64,000 nt of DNA from Parapedobacter luteus (GTDB lineage: Bacteria; Bacteroidota; Bacteroidia; Sphingobacteriales; Sphingobacteriaceae), in assembly GCF_900168055.1 (NCBI RefSeq), contig NZ_FUYS01000006.1, positions 124,001 to 188,000 of the forward strand, in the 5' to 3' direction. The translations under genes were made by a program, and so were the position numbers. The stretch's first letter is position 1. Every line of letters begins with the position of its first letter. Below the pieces are notes generated by a model that searched no databases, was not told the DNA's origin, and worked only from the letters and a program-made list of their open reading frames with translations. Of this stretch, positions 25,261-34,321 are shown piece by piece.

Positions 25261-25707
25261 CTATTCAGGTAACGGGATAATAGAAATCTGACCGTCTCGT
25301 TCCAAAACGGCGTATTTGATTTGCTCCATCCGTTCTAACCCGTGTGCAAGCCGCGCTGCCTCCATAATGTCCTCGGTATCCACCCTTGCCTGGCTCATTC
25401 TGCCTTTCAAGGGTTTCCCGTGGTCTACTAAAATCAGCGGTGTTCCTTCCAACAGCCTGTCGAGCTTCTTATACCGCCCCTTTAGCTTCACAAATACCAT
25501 GTCAATCCCCATTAGTACCGTAATCAGCACCAATGCATTAGTCACGGAAAAATCATTCCCCAATAGTGCCTGTTGAGTGGCTTCGCCGACAATTAACAAC
25601 AGCACAAAGTCAAACGTTGTCGTCTCGGCCAAACTGCGCTTGCCGAGTATACGAAACAACGCCAGAAGGAACAAGTATACGGCAACCCCGCGAAGAAAAA
25701 GTTCCAT
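25261..25707 (-). CDS. YetF/DUF421 domain membrane protein
   Basis: A 148-residue protein: three membrane helices in the first 70 residues (LFLRGVAVYLFLLALFRILG, VLLLIVGEATQQAL, ALVLITVLMGIDMVF) then a soluble YetF C-terminal domain with TPLILVDHGKPL and ISIIPLPE at the end. YetF homologues are inner-membrane proteins of unknown role, linked in B. subtilis spore physiology and stress. The start is one base from the stop of the upstream gene, so translation is probably coupled. Confidence 0.85.
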   Translation of the reverse strand: MELFLRGVAVYLFLLALFRILGKRSLAETTTFDFVLLLIVGEATQQALLGNDFSVTNALVLITVLMGIDMVFVKLKGRYKKLDRLLEGTPLILVDHGKPLKGRMSQARVDTEDIMEAARLAHGLERMEQIKYAVLERDGQISIIPLPE

Positions 25708-25708
25708 A

Positions 25709-26221
25709 CTAAGGGTAGATAAAATGTGTTATTTCGAATGCTTGATCGTTGACCCGCCAGGTATCGGCCACAGATCCTGCCTTTTGCGGATTTAAATAAA
25801 AATAGATGGCTGTTTCACCTGCGCCCGCCACCGTAAACGTATAGCTAACATTTCCATTGACGATACGTGATTCATAACTTTCGGGAATAATCTTCTCGAT
25901 TTTGAACGCATCAAGGTAACGCATCGGTATAAGAATTTCAATCTCATCCCTCCTACTTAATTGCCACGTGATGGTCGTCTCTTTTTCATAGCGTAAGAAC
26001 CGATCGTATCGAAGTGCTGTACCCCCATTTGCCAGCTGTCGCTTACTCAGTAGCCCGTTGCCGAAGAGTCCTAACGCGGTGAGTACGACCACAATCAAAA
26101 TCAGTATACCACAAACCCGCTGCACATTCCAGCCTTTTTGCTGGTGGCTTAGCTTCTCGTCTAACTCAAGCGTGTGTTCAATCTTTTCGACTTGGTGAAT
26201 TTTCTGCATAGTTATGACCAA
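25709..26221 (-). CDS. Unrecognised membrane-anchored protein coupled to YetF
   Basis: A 170-residue protein with one N-terminal membrane helix (VCGILILIVVVLTALGLFG, residues 36-54) and a soluble C-terminal domain (residues 60-170) of beta-rich appearance containing YTFTVAGAGETAIYFYLNP. The alternative start at the second Met (26209) is equally plausible. It sits one base upstream of the DUF421 gene, so both likely form one complex or pathway. No family is recognised. Confidence 0.65.
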   Translation of the reverse strand: MVITMQKIHQVEKIEHTLELDEKLSHQQKGWNVQRVCGILILIVVVLTALGLFGNGLLSKRQLANGGTALRYDRFLRYEKETTITWQLSRRDEIEILIPMRYLDAFKIEKIIPESYESRIVNGNVSYTFTVAGAGETAIYFYLNPQKAGSVADTWRVNDQAFEITHFIYP

Positions 26222-26327
26222 TCATAAGGCATACCGACGCCTGCGATGCTCAATACAAGAATCCGTCCGTTAATACCGATTACACACGAATACGCATTTT
26301 AGATCCCCTACACGTTATTTGTGGGGT

Positions 26328-26424
26328 CAACCAAAGGGGCACTGTACTAATTTTCAGCCTTGATGTTCACTAAACTGGATTTCATGCAACCCGCACGGCT
26401 CCCCCGTTTATCCCCCTTTGGTTG
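26328..26424. promoter_or_regulatory. Widely spaced 12-base inverted repeat in a divergent intergenic region
   Basis: CAACCAAAGGGG (26328-26339) and its exact reverse complement CCCCTTTGGTTG (26413-26424) are separated by 73 bases. They flank the region between the YetF operon and the plus-strand SDR, and could be a looping operator pair. Confidence 0.35.
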
Positions 26425-26468
26425 GTGTAAAGTTTGCAGCACGTAGGTAAACATTAACGGAGGTACTT

Positions 26469-27263
26469 ATGATTGCAAGAAAATTTGCCCTGATAACGGG
26501 AGGGACCAGTGGCATTGGGTTGGAGCTAGCCAAGCTGTTCGCAGCAGACGGCTATAATTTGGTTATTGTAGCACGGGATCAGCAAGAGCTCGATGGTGTC
26601 AGCAGTGAGCTCTCACAACTGCACCCCATAGAGGTGATTACCATTCAAAAGGATCTGTTCAACCCTGAAGCACCGCATGAGGTGATTGATGCCCTGAAGG
26701 CAAAGCAGATTACCCTGAATGTCCTTGTCAATAATGCTGGTCAAGGAGTATACGGCGAGTTTATCACCAACGATTTGGATAGGGAGTTAGCTATCGTACA
26801 GCTGAATATCAATGCATGCATTGTGCTCACGAAGTATGTATTGAAAGATATGGTCGCCCGCAATTCCGGAAAAATACTCAATGTGTCTTCCATTGCCGGA
26901 AAAATACCGGGGCCTTATCAGGCTGTATATCACGGCACAAAGGCATTCGTTCATTTTTTCAGCGAGGCTATCCGCAACGAAATCCGGGATACCAATGTTA
27001 CCGTTACTTCATTGCTGCCCGGCGCTACCGACACAGATTTCTTCAACAAGGCGGATATGGAGGCCTCAAAGATGGTGCAAGAAGGCGATTTGGCAGACCC
27101 CGCAGATGTAGCCAGGGATGGTTACAAAGCGCTGATGGACGGAAAAGACATGATCATATCTGGCTTCAAAAATAAGATGCAGGTAGCGATGAGCAATGTG
27201 ATGTCAGACAGCAAAGCAACGGATACCCTGCGAAAACAACAGGAGCCCGTGAATAAGTCATGA
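26469..27263 (+). CDS. Short-chain dehydrogenase/reductase
   Basis: A 264-residue SDR of the DltE/YqjQ branch: TGGTSGIG (residues 10-17), NNAGQG (88-93), catalytic Ser (140-141), YHGTK (Tyr154, Lys158), and SLLPGATDTDFF after it. A good ribosome-binding site (GGAGG) lies 6 bases before the ATG. It would reduce a carbonyl with NAD(P)H. It is divergent from the YetF pair and close to the SemiSWEET gene. Confidence 0.9.
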   Translation: MIARKFALITGGTSGIGLELAKLFAADGYNLVIVARDQQELDGVSSELSQLHPIEVITIQKDLFNPEAPHEVIDALKAKQITLNVLVNNAGQGVYGEFITNDLDRELAIVQLNINACIVLTKYVLKDMVARNSGKILNVSSIAGKIPGPYQAVYHGTKAFVHFFSEAIRNEIRDTNVTVTSLLPGATDTDFFNKADMEASKMVQEGDLADPADVARDGYKALMDGKDMIISGFKNKMQVAMSNVMSDSKATDTLRKQQEPVNKS

Positions 27264-27287
27264 TAGCGTGGGCGGCATCGCATCGAA

Positions 27288-27554
27288 TTAAGATTTGGCT
27301 TTCCGGTATCGATATTTTAATACCATCATCACCACATTGAGCGACAGTGCCAAGATATTGGTCGCAATAATCGGCACGTCGCTTTTTTCTGTCCCATAAT
27401 ATATCCATAAGCCATTGCCCGTGCTGAGTACAATAAACATAAGTACCGACACATCCTTTGCTTTTTTGCGCCTAAGTGTTGTGATGATCTGTGGAATGAT
27501 AGATGAAGACGTACAAATACCCGCCACGATGCCAATGATTTCGATGAATCCCAT
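27288..27554 (-). CDS. SemiSWEET family sugar transporter
   Basis: A protein of 88 residues from the chosen start. It shows three membrane helices with the PQ-loop motif SIIPQ near residue 18, and typical GLWIYYG and NILALSLNVVMMVLKY segments. SemiSWEETs dimerise to facilitate passive sugar movement (sucrose, glucose). A longer reading frame starts 51 bases upstream, but SemiSWEETs are about this length. It is divergent from a trehalose-synthase-like gene across 104 bases, hinting that it moves a sugar handled by that enzyme. Confidence 0.85.
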   Translation of the reverse strand: MGFIEIIGIVAGICTSSSIIPQIITTLRRKKAKDVSVLMFIVLSTGNGLWIYYGTEKSDVPIIATNILALSLNVVMMVLKYRYRKAKS

Positions 27555-27658
27555 ATGCAAGCACAACATCGTGGCGACCGGATGGTTTATCCATAAACTA
27601 AACATTTCATTTATTCAATTGTTCAACTCCATAGATCTGATAAATCGATAGGTTTTCT

Positions 27659-29278
27659 ATGATGGATACGTGGTACAGCAACATGGTCTTGTATTCACTC
27701 GACCCCGAGACTTTTTATGACACAAACGGTGATGGCATCGGCGACCTGAAGGGGATAAAAGAGAAACTCAATTATCTTGCCGGCTTAGGTATTACCTGTA
27801 TATGGATTCAGCCTTTCTATCCTTCGCCCAATAGGGATAATGGCTACGATGTGACCGATTATTACGGCATCGATCCGAAGCTGGGCGACCATGGGATATT
27901 TTCTGAACTTATTGACCATGCCCGTGATTTGGGCATCCGGGTAATCGTTGACTTGGTCGTCAACCATACCTCCATCGCACACCCGTGGTTTAAAGCGGCA
28001 CGAAAAGACAAACACTCCGAATACCGGGACTACTATGTTTGGTCGGACGAACCGTGGGATTTCGGCGAAGAGCACCTCAAACTCACTGGCGAAGAGAACA
28101 CCATTTGGACATATGACGAGGAAGCCGGACAATATTACCTTCATCGATTTTACAAGGAGCAACCGGATTTAAACATTGGCAACCCAGCGGTTCGCCAGGA
28201 AATCCTTCAGATAATTGGGTTTTGGCTCAAAATGGGTGTGTCCGGATTTCGTATAGATGCGGCAACATTACTCATCGAACCCTATGGTTTGAAAGATGGT
28301 GAAAAATTGGACCTGGAATCGTTTATTGCAGAAATGCGTGACTATGCTTCGCTGCGAAAAGGTGATGTGATCTTACTTGGCGAGGCCAATGTGCCTCCTT
28401 CAGCGATGAAAACCTACATGGATAAGGGGCAAAAGATGCACATGCTCTTTAATTTTTACATGAACATGAAGCTCTTCCTTAGCTTAGCCCGAAAATCGGC
28501 AAGGCCACTCTATGCTGCCTTAAGCGAGCAAACATCCATACCTTATGGAAATCAGCTGCTCAACTTCCTAAGAAACCATGACGAACTTGCCCTTGACCAG
28601 TTGAGTGAAGACGAACAGCACGAAATATTCCAGGCCTTTGCGCCCCAAAAGCGGATGCAGCTGTACGGCCATGGCATACGCCGACGCCTGGCTCCCATGT
28701 TTGGGAACGACCAATGCCGAATGGAACTGGCGTTCAGCCTCATTTTTACCTTACCGGGCGTCCCCATGATCCGATATGGCGATGAAATCGGCATGGGTGA
28801 CAACCTCCGGCTTAAAGGCCGGAACAGCGTACGCACCCCCATGCAGTGGTCTACAGGCAAGCACGGCGGATTCTCGCCGGCTGACCACGTAAATCGAAAC
28901 GTCATCCAAGAAACACCTTACGACCCCAAACATGTAAATGTTATCGGCGCTTATAGAGACCCCGATTCGTTACTCAACTTCATGAAACGGCTTATTGCCC
29001 TCCGGAAACAGTGCGCCCTTATTGGTACTGCGCCAGTTCAAGCCATCAAGGTCCGGCATGAAGGGCTTTTCGCTCATCGGTATGAAGACAAGACAGGCCT
29101 GCAATTACTGCTCTTCCATAACCTTACGGATATGGAAATTAGCGTCTCCGCCGATGAGGCCGATGTGCTGGCTGACGACTGGGTGGAAATCTTCCGGGAT
29201 GGAAAAACTCGGGTTGCCCACCGTGAAATCACCCTTGCGGCATATGGATATCTATGGATGAAAAAGTTTCCCCAATAA
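27659..29278 (+). CDS. Trehalose synthase-like GH13 enzyme, cytoplasmic (paralogue 3 of 3)
   Basis: A 539-residue GH13 enzyme without signal peptide (a second ATG directly follows the first). Nucleophile Asp200 (GVSGFRIDAATLL), acid/base Glu242 (LLGEANV), Asp308 (FLRNHDELAL), RRRLAPM, IRYGDEIGMGDNL and RTPMQWSTG mark it as TreS-like. It differs in the substrate-lining loop (RDAATLL instead of RDAVP) from the other two paralogues, so its preference may differ. It is followed at 10 bases by an LLM-type flavin enzyme and is divergent from a SemiSWEET gene. Confidence 0.85.
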   Translation: MMDTWYSNMVLYSLDPETFYDTNGDGIGDLKGIKEKLNYLAGLGITCIWIQPFYPSPNRDNGYDVTDYYGIDPKLGDHGIFSELIDHARDLGIRVIVDLVVNHTSIAHPWFKAARKDKHSEYRDYYVWSDEPWDFGEEHLKLTGEENTIWTYDEEAGQYYLHRFYKEQPDLNIGNPAVRQEILQIIGFWLKMGVSGFRIDAATLLIEPYGLKDGEKLDLESFIAEMRDYASLRKGDVILLGEANVPPSAMKTYMDKGQKMHMLFNFYMNMKLFLSLARKSARPLYAALSEQTSIPYGNQLLNFLRNHDELALDQLSEDEQHEIFQAFAPQKRMQLYGHGIRRRLAPMFGNDQCRMELAFSLIFTLPGVPMIRYGDEIGMGDNLRLKGRNSVRTPMQWSTGKHGGFSPADHVNRNVIQETPYDPKHVNVIGAYRDPDSLLNFMKRLIALRKQCALIGTAPVQAIKVRHEGLFAHRYEDKTGLQLLLFHNLTDMEISVSADEADVLADDWVEIFRDGKTRVAHREITLAAYGYLWMKKFPQ

Positions 29279-29288
29279 AATAAGTTTT

Positions 29289-30245
29289 ATGGCTCAAATT
29301 GCATATCACGCGTCGCATGAACAGTTTAGTCCATCCGAGCTGTTAAGCTACGCACAAATGGCCGAAGAGGCCGGGTTCACAGCGATTCATTCGTCCGATC
29401 ACTTCCAACCGTGGAGCGAACGGCAAGGTGAAAGTGGCCATGTATTTTCTTGGTTGGGCGCCGCCATGCAAGCTTGTAAGCTTCCCTTTGGATTGATTTG
29501 CGCGCCAGGTCCCCGTCACCACCCAGCAGTGACAGCGCAAGCAATCGCTACGTTAACCGACTTATCTCCTGAACGATTATGGGTCGCGCTCGGCAGTGGC
29601 GAGGCGATCAACGAACGAATTACCGGGCAGCCGTGGCCTTCCAAAGCCATCCGTAATGAGCGGTTGCTGGAAAGTTTTCACATCATCCGTCGACTGTTGG
29701 ATGGTGAAACAGTCACCTGTCATGGCCGCGTCTGCACAGATGAAGCGCGTCTTTACACCCGCCCACCGAAGCGTCCGCTTTTGCTGGGTGCCGCCATTAC
29801 AGAAGAGACGGCCCATTGGATGGGAAGCTGGGCAGAGGGGCTACTGACCATCAACCACCCACTGGAAAAACTCGAACGGGTGATCAAACAATTCCGCGTA
29901 GGCGGGGGGGATGGTAAGCCCGTGTTTGTCAAAGTACAAATCTCCTATTCGCGGAGCGAATCGGCTGCATATGCGGGCGCTTTCGACCAATGGCGCACTA
30001 ACATTTTTGATAGTTCGGTGCTGGCCGATTTGTGGAAACCCGAGCAATTCGAAGCGCTGGCTAAATTTGTAGAGCCGAAAGACTTGGAACAGGCTGTTAA
30101 TATTTCAAGCGACCCTCGCCAACACGAAGTTTGGTTGAAATCTTACCTGGCGCTGGGTGTGGACTGCCTTATCCTGCATAATGTAAACCGCGAACAGGCG
30201 GCATTTATTGAGGACTTTGGACGCGCGGTCCTCCCTAAACTTTGA
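29289..30245 (+). CDS. LLM-class flavin-dependent oxidoreductase, TIGR03885-like
   Basis: A 318-residue TIM-barrel protein of the bacterial luciferase-like monooxygenase superfamily: YHASHEQFSPSELLSYAQMAEEAGFTAIHSSDHF is split over residues 6-38, then GLICAPGPRHHPAV and VALGSGEAINER. These features match the TIGR03885 probable non-F420 flavinoid branch, as I recall it; members often lie beside GH13 trehalose enzymes, as here at 10 bases. It probably binds FMN. The reaction is not known. Confidence 0.8.
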   Translation: MAQIAYHASHEQFSPSELLSYAQMAEEAGFTAIHSSDHFQPWSERQGESGHVFSWLGAAMQACKLPFGLICAPGPRHHPAVTAQAIATLTDLSPERLWVALGSGEAINERITGQPWPSKAIRNERLLESFHIIRRLLDGETVTCHGRVCTDEARLYTRPPKRPLLLGAAITEETAHWMGSWAEGLLTINHPLEKLERVIKQFRVGGGDGKPVFVKVQISYSRSESAAYAGAFDQWRTNIFDSSVLADLWKPEQFEALAKFVEPKDLEQAVNISSDPRQHEVWLKSYLALGVDCLILHNVNREQAAFIEDFGRAVLPKL

Positions 30246-30311
30246 ATTTGGCAAGAGAAAGCCGATTAAACTATTAATTTTGCTGCTAACAATAAAAAAA
30301 ATTACGAACTA

Positions 30312-30343
30312 TTGTATTCTAATACGCGCATGTATTAAATTTG
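30312..30343 (+). promoter_or_regulatory. Bacteroidota-type promoter candidate for the response regulator
   Basis: TTG at 30312-30314, a 21-base spacer and TAAATTTG at 30336-30343. Transcription would start near 30350, giving a very short leader of about 13 bases. Confidence 0.45.
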
Positions 30344-30362
30344 CTAACGAGGTAAATTACCC

Positions 30363-30749
30363 ATGAAAAGGCAGGGAACATTGAGTATGGCGAAAAAAAT
30401 CCTGTATGCGGAAGACGATGGCGACATGTTGGATATCGTTTCGGAATTTATGCAATTCGAAGATTATGAGGTTGTGACGGACAATGGAAAAACAATCAAG
30501 AAAAAACTGAAACAGCACCAAATCGGCCTGATACTTTTAGATGAGAATTTAAACTGGGGGTGGGGTAGCGATCTGTGCAGGGAACTGCGGGCCGACAAAG
30601 AAACCGCCGGTATTCCTATTGTGCTGATTTCCGCCTTGCGGGATATTGACAAAATAGCTGAACAATGCGGCGCAACGACATATATCCGCAAGCCGTTCGA
30701 TATTTATGACGTAATCGATGTGGTAAACCTCCATTATTTACCCCAGTAG
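30363..30749 (+). CDS. Stand-alone response regulator (receiver domain only)
   Basis: A 128-residue single CheY-like domain: acidic pocket YAEDDGDM (residues 14-21), phosphoacceptor Asp in LILLDENLNWG (near 60), Thr/Ser in VLISALRD and Lys in YIRKPFD. There is no output domain, so it must act by protein contact, possibly on a histidine kinase or on a partner-switching stress module. A GAGG motif lies 13 bases before the ATG at 30363; a second ATG 27 bases inside is also possible. No cognate kinase lies adjacent. Confidence 0.9.
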   Translation: MKRQGTLSMAKKILYAEDDGDMLDIVSEFMQFEDYEVVTDNGKTIKKKLKQHQIGLILLDENLNWGWGSDLCRELRADKETAGIPIVLISALRDIDKIAEQCGATTYIRKPFDIYDVIDVVNLHYLPQ

Positions 30750-30761
30750 ATTACATCGCAA

Positions 30762-31538
30762 TCAGGCTCCTTGTCCGAGATGAATCATTAACCCGCCGTC
30801 GACAACGTAGGTTGATCCGGTCACGTAACCGCTATCGGCTGAAGCGAGAAATACGGCAACATGAGCGACATCTTCCGGTTTGCCGGCTCGCTTCATGGGA
30901 ATGTGCTGTTCCTTTTCCTTTCTCACCGCATCACTCTCTACGGCCTCTTGGTTCATCTCCGTCAATATCATGCCCGGAGCGATGTTGTTGACCCGGACAT
31001 GCTTGTCGGCAAGCTCTAAGGCGAGGCTCCGGCTGAAATTTTTGATACCGGCCTTTGATGCGTTGTAGTCTGCATTACCTGCCGTGTTGACATCCTCGTG
31101 AATAGACGACACAAAAATAATATGTCCTTCGGAAGCGTTGTCCTTTCGCCGTTGAAGGTAAGCCCTACTACAAAAAAAGGGCCCGTAAAGGTTGGTCTTC
31201 ATGCAGGTATCAAACGTATCTGTATCCATTTGGGCAACGGGTATATTCCTCCCATTTACTCCGGCATTATTGACTAGGATATCGATTTTTTGGTATTCCT
31301 CAATAATAGCATCGAATACCTTCGCGACCTGCTCTTCATCGGTCACATCCAATCGAAGACAGATGGCTTCGCCACCGGCGGCAACAATATCTGCTGCGGT
31401 ACGTTTTCCTCCCTCCTCGTCCGATCGGTAGGTGACCACTACTTTTGCACCTTCCTTGCCGTAAGCGATTGCAATAGCCCGCCCTATTCCCGAGTCGGAC
31501 CCGGTGATCAATGCTACTTTGTTTTTCAGTCTTTCCAT
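30762..31538 (-). CDS. Short-chain dehydrogenase, glucose-1-dehydrogenase-like
   Basis: A 258-residue SDR with TGSDSGIG (residues 12-19), NNAGVNG (90-96), Ser144 and YNASK (Tyr158, Lys162), ending in GSTYVVDGGL as in the FabG/glucose 1-dehydrogenase branch. The in-frame ATG at 31619 would add 27 residues of no SDR character, so 31538 is chosen. A -7 match TAAATTTG lies on its own strand (complement of 31565-31572), 27 bases before the start. Substrate unknown; glucose-1-dehydrogenase is only a family name. Confidence 0.9.
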   Translation of the reverse strand: MERLKNKVALITGSDSGIGRAIAIAYGKEGAKVVVTYRSDEEGGKRTAADIVAAGGEAICLRLDVTDEEQVAKVFDAIIEEYQKIDILVNNAGVNGRNIPVAQMDTDTFDTCMKTNLYGPFFCSRAYLQRRKDNASEGHIIFVSSIHEDVNTAGNADYNASKAGIKNFSRSLALELADKHVRVNNIAPGMILTEMNQEAVESDAVRKEKEQHIPMKRAGKPEDVAHVAVFLASADSGYVTGSTYVVDGGLMIHLGQGA

Positions 31539-31653
31539 CTCGTATTTTTCAATATGGCCTATGTCAAATTTAACAGGAAATACGCGGATTTGTTTCATAA
31601 CAAACAACCAAACAATCACCGGAACGCCGGGTTATTACGTCAGACGACTCGCT

Positions 31654-31854
31654 ATGCCATCAAGCGTTATTAGACATATCGACTACAGTGAAACCAGCAA
31701 TATCCTGAAAATCACCTTTCAAACGGGAGCTGTTTATACCTATTATGAAGTACCCGAAATGGTCTATATCGGACTGCGTAAAGCCCGATCAAAAGGCAAG
31801 TATTTCAATGCCCATATCGCGGGACAATACGCATTTGACAAGATTTCATCGTAA
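31654..31854 (+). CDS. KTSC domain protein
   Basis: A 66-residue product: MPSSVIRHIDYSETSNILKI, then FQTGAVYTYYEVPEMVYIGL and KGKYFNAHIAGQY, which is the full KTSC domain with its conserved Lys/Thr/Ser/Cys-like pattern (here KGKYFNAHI). The longer reading frame to 31504 runs antisense through the SDR promoter region and is not credible. KTSC domains are small, often fused to RNA-binding or nuclease modules, and their role is unknown. It is divergent from the SDR gene. Confidence 0.8.
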   Translation: MPSSVIRHIDYSETSNILKITFQTGAVYTYYEVPEMVYIGLRKARSKGKYFNAHIAGQYAFDKISS

Positions 31855-31867
31855 CGATAACGATTAC

Positions 31868-32974
31868 CTACTTAGCCTCAAAAATCCCGCTTCTACCCGC
31901 TACTTCCTCTGGCGACCGGATATCGATTTGATGATCAACGCTCGGCATCAACGCTTCAATGAATGCATTTCTAAGGACTTGCCATATCGCCTCCCAAACG
32001 AGTATATTGGTTTCCCCAAAGCTCCCTTCAATGGGTATCCGCGTAGCGACTTGCTCAGCTTTCGGGTTTTCTAACAACTGGCCCACCACACCGATAACGG
32101 CCTCTTTCGCCCGTTGGAAAAAATTATCATCGCGATCCTCAAGCCCCACGACCTCCAGATCGGTGATGATAGGCTTTACGTATCCTTTGTACTTGCCATT
32201 ATTTGCTGCAAATTCGCTGTAAAGCCCAAATGTACCTTTACTGACATCAAATTTCCCATAGGCAATGAAAAAGTCATTTAAGTCGGGCAAATTTGCCCCT
32301 TCTATCTCAGCCGTCAGATCAAAGGTAGCCTGATCTGCCAACGCATCCATCTTTAAATCAAGATTCAGTGAGCCACCATACGCTTGCGCACTTGCACGAA
32401 TGGTGGAGGGCAATTTTTCATCTTCACGAGATGTGTTTTTCAGGTTTTCGGCTATAATATGTGCGTTTTCAAGCGCGATATCCACAAGCGGCGACGTGGT
32501 ACTGTCGGTATAACGGATGCGGCCATTCCGTACCTCAAAACGGTTGACCCGCAACGGCATAAAATCCTTGAGCAATTTCCGAAAATCCGTTGTGTCCTTG
32601 GCTACAGCATCAACCTCAGCCTTGTCCTTGGTGAAGATAAGCTCCGGCGCCGCAAATGCCAATTCACCGACAAGCGCACCCTTCAATAATGACCGCCAAT
32701 CAACCGATAAGTCAATCCTGTTGACCACGAAAAATTTTATTTGCTCGCCGGACGTTGAATCGACTTTGTTGAGGTACAACCGATCCAGTTGATAAGCTCC
32801 CCGGTATAGCGCGATATCGATGTCTGAAACATGCCCGTAGTACCCGTTTAAATTGGCCAAGGTACGGTTGGCGTACCGCAATACGATGGTAGGCAAAAGC
32901 AGCCTAATGATGACAAGCAAGAGGATAATACCCGCAACGATGCTATATTGCTTTTTCCATTTCCGGTTCTTCAT
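31868..32974 (-). CDS. DUF748 (AsmA-like) protein
   Basis: A 368-residue protein: N-terminal membrane helix (IVAGIILLLVIIRLLL, residues 12-27) and a long periplasmic beta-rich domain with DIDIALYRGAYQLDRLYL, VNRIDLSVDWRSLLKG and the repeated IEGANLPDLNDFF pattern of DUF748/AsmA relatives. Such proteins are thought to help lipid transfer or outer-membrane homeostasis. It ends 13 bases before the convergent KTSC gene. No operon partner is evident. Confidence 0.85.
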   Translation of the reverse strand: MKNRKWKKQYSIVAGIILLLVIIRLLLPTIVLRYANRTLANLNGYYGHVSDIDIALYRGAYQLDRLYLNKVDSTSGEQIKFFVVNRIDLSVDWRSLLKGALVGELAFAAPELIFTKDKAEVDAVAKDTTDFRKLLKDFMPLRVNRFEVRNGRIRYTDSTTSPLVDIALENAHIIAENLKNTSREDEKLPSTIRASAQAYGGSLNLDLKMDALADQATFDLTAEIEGANLPDLNDFFIAYGKFDVSKGTFGLYSEFAANNGKYKGYVKPIITDLEVVGLEDRDDNFFQRAKEAVIGVVGQLLENPKAEQVATRIPIEGSFGETNILVWEAIWQVLRNAFIEALMPSVDHQIDIRSPEEVAGRSGIFEAK

Positions 32975-33190
32975 TCTTACAAGGTCTTTGTGTTATCAGA
33001 ACTGCAAAAACCTTTCCCTTGCCCTGTTTTTGAGACTATCTGAGGAATAAGAGCGCCTCCTGAACGTTGGCTGTAGCAAATCGTAGACTTTCCGTTCATT
33101 AAAATGAAATTTGCCCCTGTCGCCAAATAAGGAAACAATCGACGGCGTTGATTGTAAACTATTCAACTGGAACCCTTCACATTACATGCT

Positions 33191-34321
33191 ATGTATAATC
33201 GACAACTTAAAATCGGAATTTCGGGATCCTATGGAGGGATGAACTTAGGCGATGAAGCAATCTTGCAAGTGATGCTTAATCAAATCAAGGCCACATTGGA
33301 CGCTGAGGTCACCGTTTTCTCCCGCTATGTAGATGACACCCGCAATCGGCATGACGCCGATAATGTGGTAGCCGTACGGAATCTTTCGATTAACGAAATA
33401 AAACCTCACATCGCCGATTTGGATCTTTTTATTCTGGGGGGAGGTGGTATTTTGTATGATCAGGATATCTTATTGTACCTACGCGAAGTCAAAATAGCCA
33501 TTGAGCAAACCGTTCCGGTAATGCTATATGCCATTGGTGTCGGGCCGCTTGAGAAACGTTCGCTACACCCCGAAATCAGCGATATCCTAAATCATGTAAA
33601 TTTGATTACGGTACGCGACATCGACTCAAAACACTTATTGGAAAGCATCGGGATAACAAAAGAGATCCATGTTACTGCCGATCCAGCTTTTCTGCTCGAG
33701 CCCGAACCGATCGGCGATGACGTATTGGTTAAAGAACAGCTCAACACGCAGCGCAGGTTGATTGCCGTTTCAGTCAGGGAGCCTGGTGGTGCAGCTCCGG
33801 ATTTGGACGAAAATCAGTATCACTCCTTGCTGGCCAACGCTGCGGATTACATGGTTGACCGCTTTGGAGCAAACATCCTTTTCATTCCCACGGAGCGCGA
33901 CCATCGGGACTTACAACATTCACACGCTGTCATTTCATTGATGCTCCGCCCGCAGCATGCGCATGTACTTAAAGGCGAATATTCAGCAGGCCAGCTGCTG
34001 TCGATTATGAAACACTGCGACTTCGCCGTGGGCATGCGCCTACACTTCCTCATTTTTGCTGCTTTGCAGCATGTTCCTTTTATCGCATTACCATATGCCG
34101 CCAAAGTAAAAGGCTTGCTGAACGAATTAGCCATTGATATGCCGCCACTACATCTGGTAAACGCAGGCAGGCTTATTGCGTATATCGACCAGTTTTGGGA
34201 TAACCAGGAAGGGATTCGCGAGCAGATACGTGAAAAATTACCGGCCATTCGAACCAAATCAAAACTGACTCACCAACTCATGCTGGACGTTTTGGAAAGC
34301 CATGCCTCATTCCGATGTTAG
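33191..34321 (+). CDS. Polysaccharide pyruvyl transferase family protein
   Basis: A 376-residue CsaB-type enzyme. The N-terminal GISGSYGGMNLGDEAIL (residues 9-25) and FILGGGGILYDQD near residue 82 are the family signatures, followed by YAIGVGPL and DPAFLLEPEP; the C-terminal half has CDFAVGMRLHFLIFAA, matching the conserved R-x-H-x-L motif. It would transfer pyruvate from phosphoenolpyruvate to a cell-surface sugar. No polysaccharide gene cluster is nearby. Its stop overlaps the convergent FAD-Rieske gene by 4 bases. Confidence 0.85.
   Translation: MYNRQLKIGISGSYGGMNLGDEAILQVMLNQIKATLDAEVTVFSRYVDDTRNRHDADNVVAVRNLSINEIKPHIADLDLFILGGGGILYDQDILLYLREVKIAIEQTVPVMLYAIGVGPLEKRSLHPEISDILNHVNLITVRDIDSKHLLESIGITKEIHVTADPAFLLEPEPIGDDVLVKEQLNTQRRLIAVSVREPGGAAPDLDENQYHSLLANAADYMVDRFGANILFIPTERDHRDLQHSHAVISLMLRPQHAHVLKGEYSAGQLLSIMKHCDFAVGMRLHFLIFAALQHVPFIALPYAAKVKGLLNELAIDMPPLHLVNAGRLIAYIDQFWDNQEGIREQIREKLPAIRTKSKLTHQLMLDVLESHASFRC

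Noticed and set aside
31504-31653. Longer N-terminus of the KTSC protein
   Set aside because: The extra 50 residues run antisense to the SDR start region and have no KTSC character; the domain starts at MPSSV.
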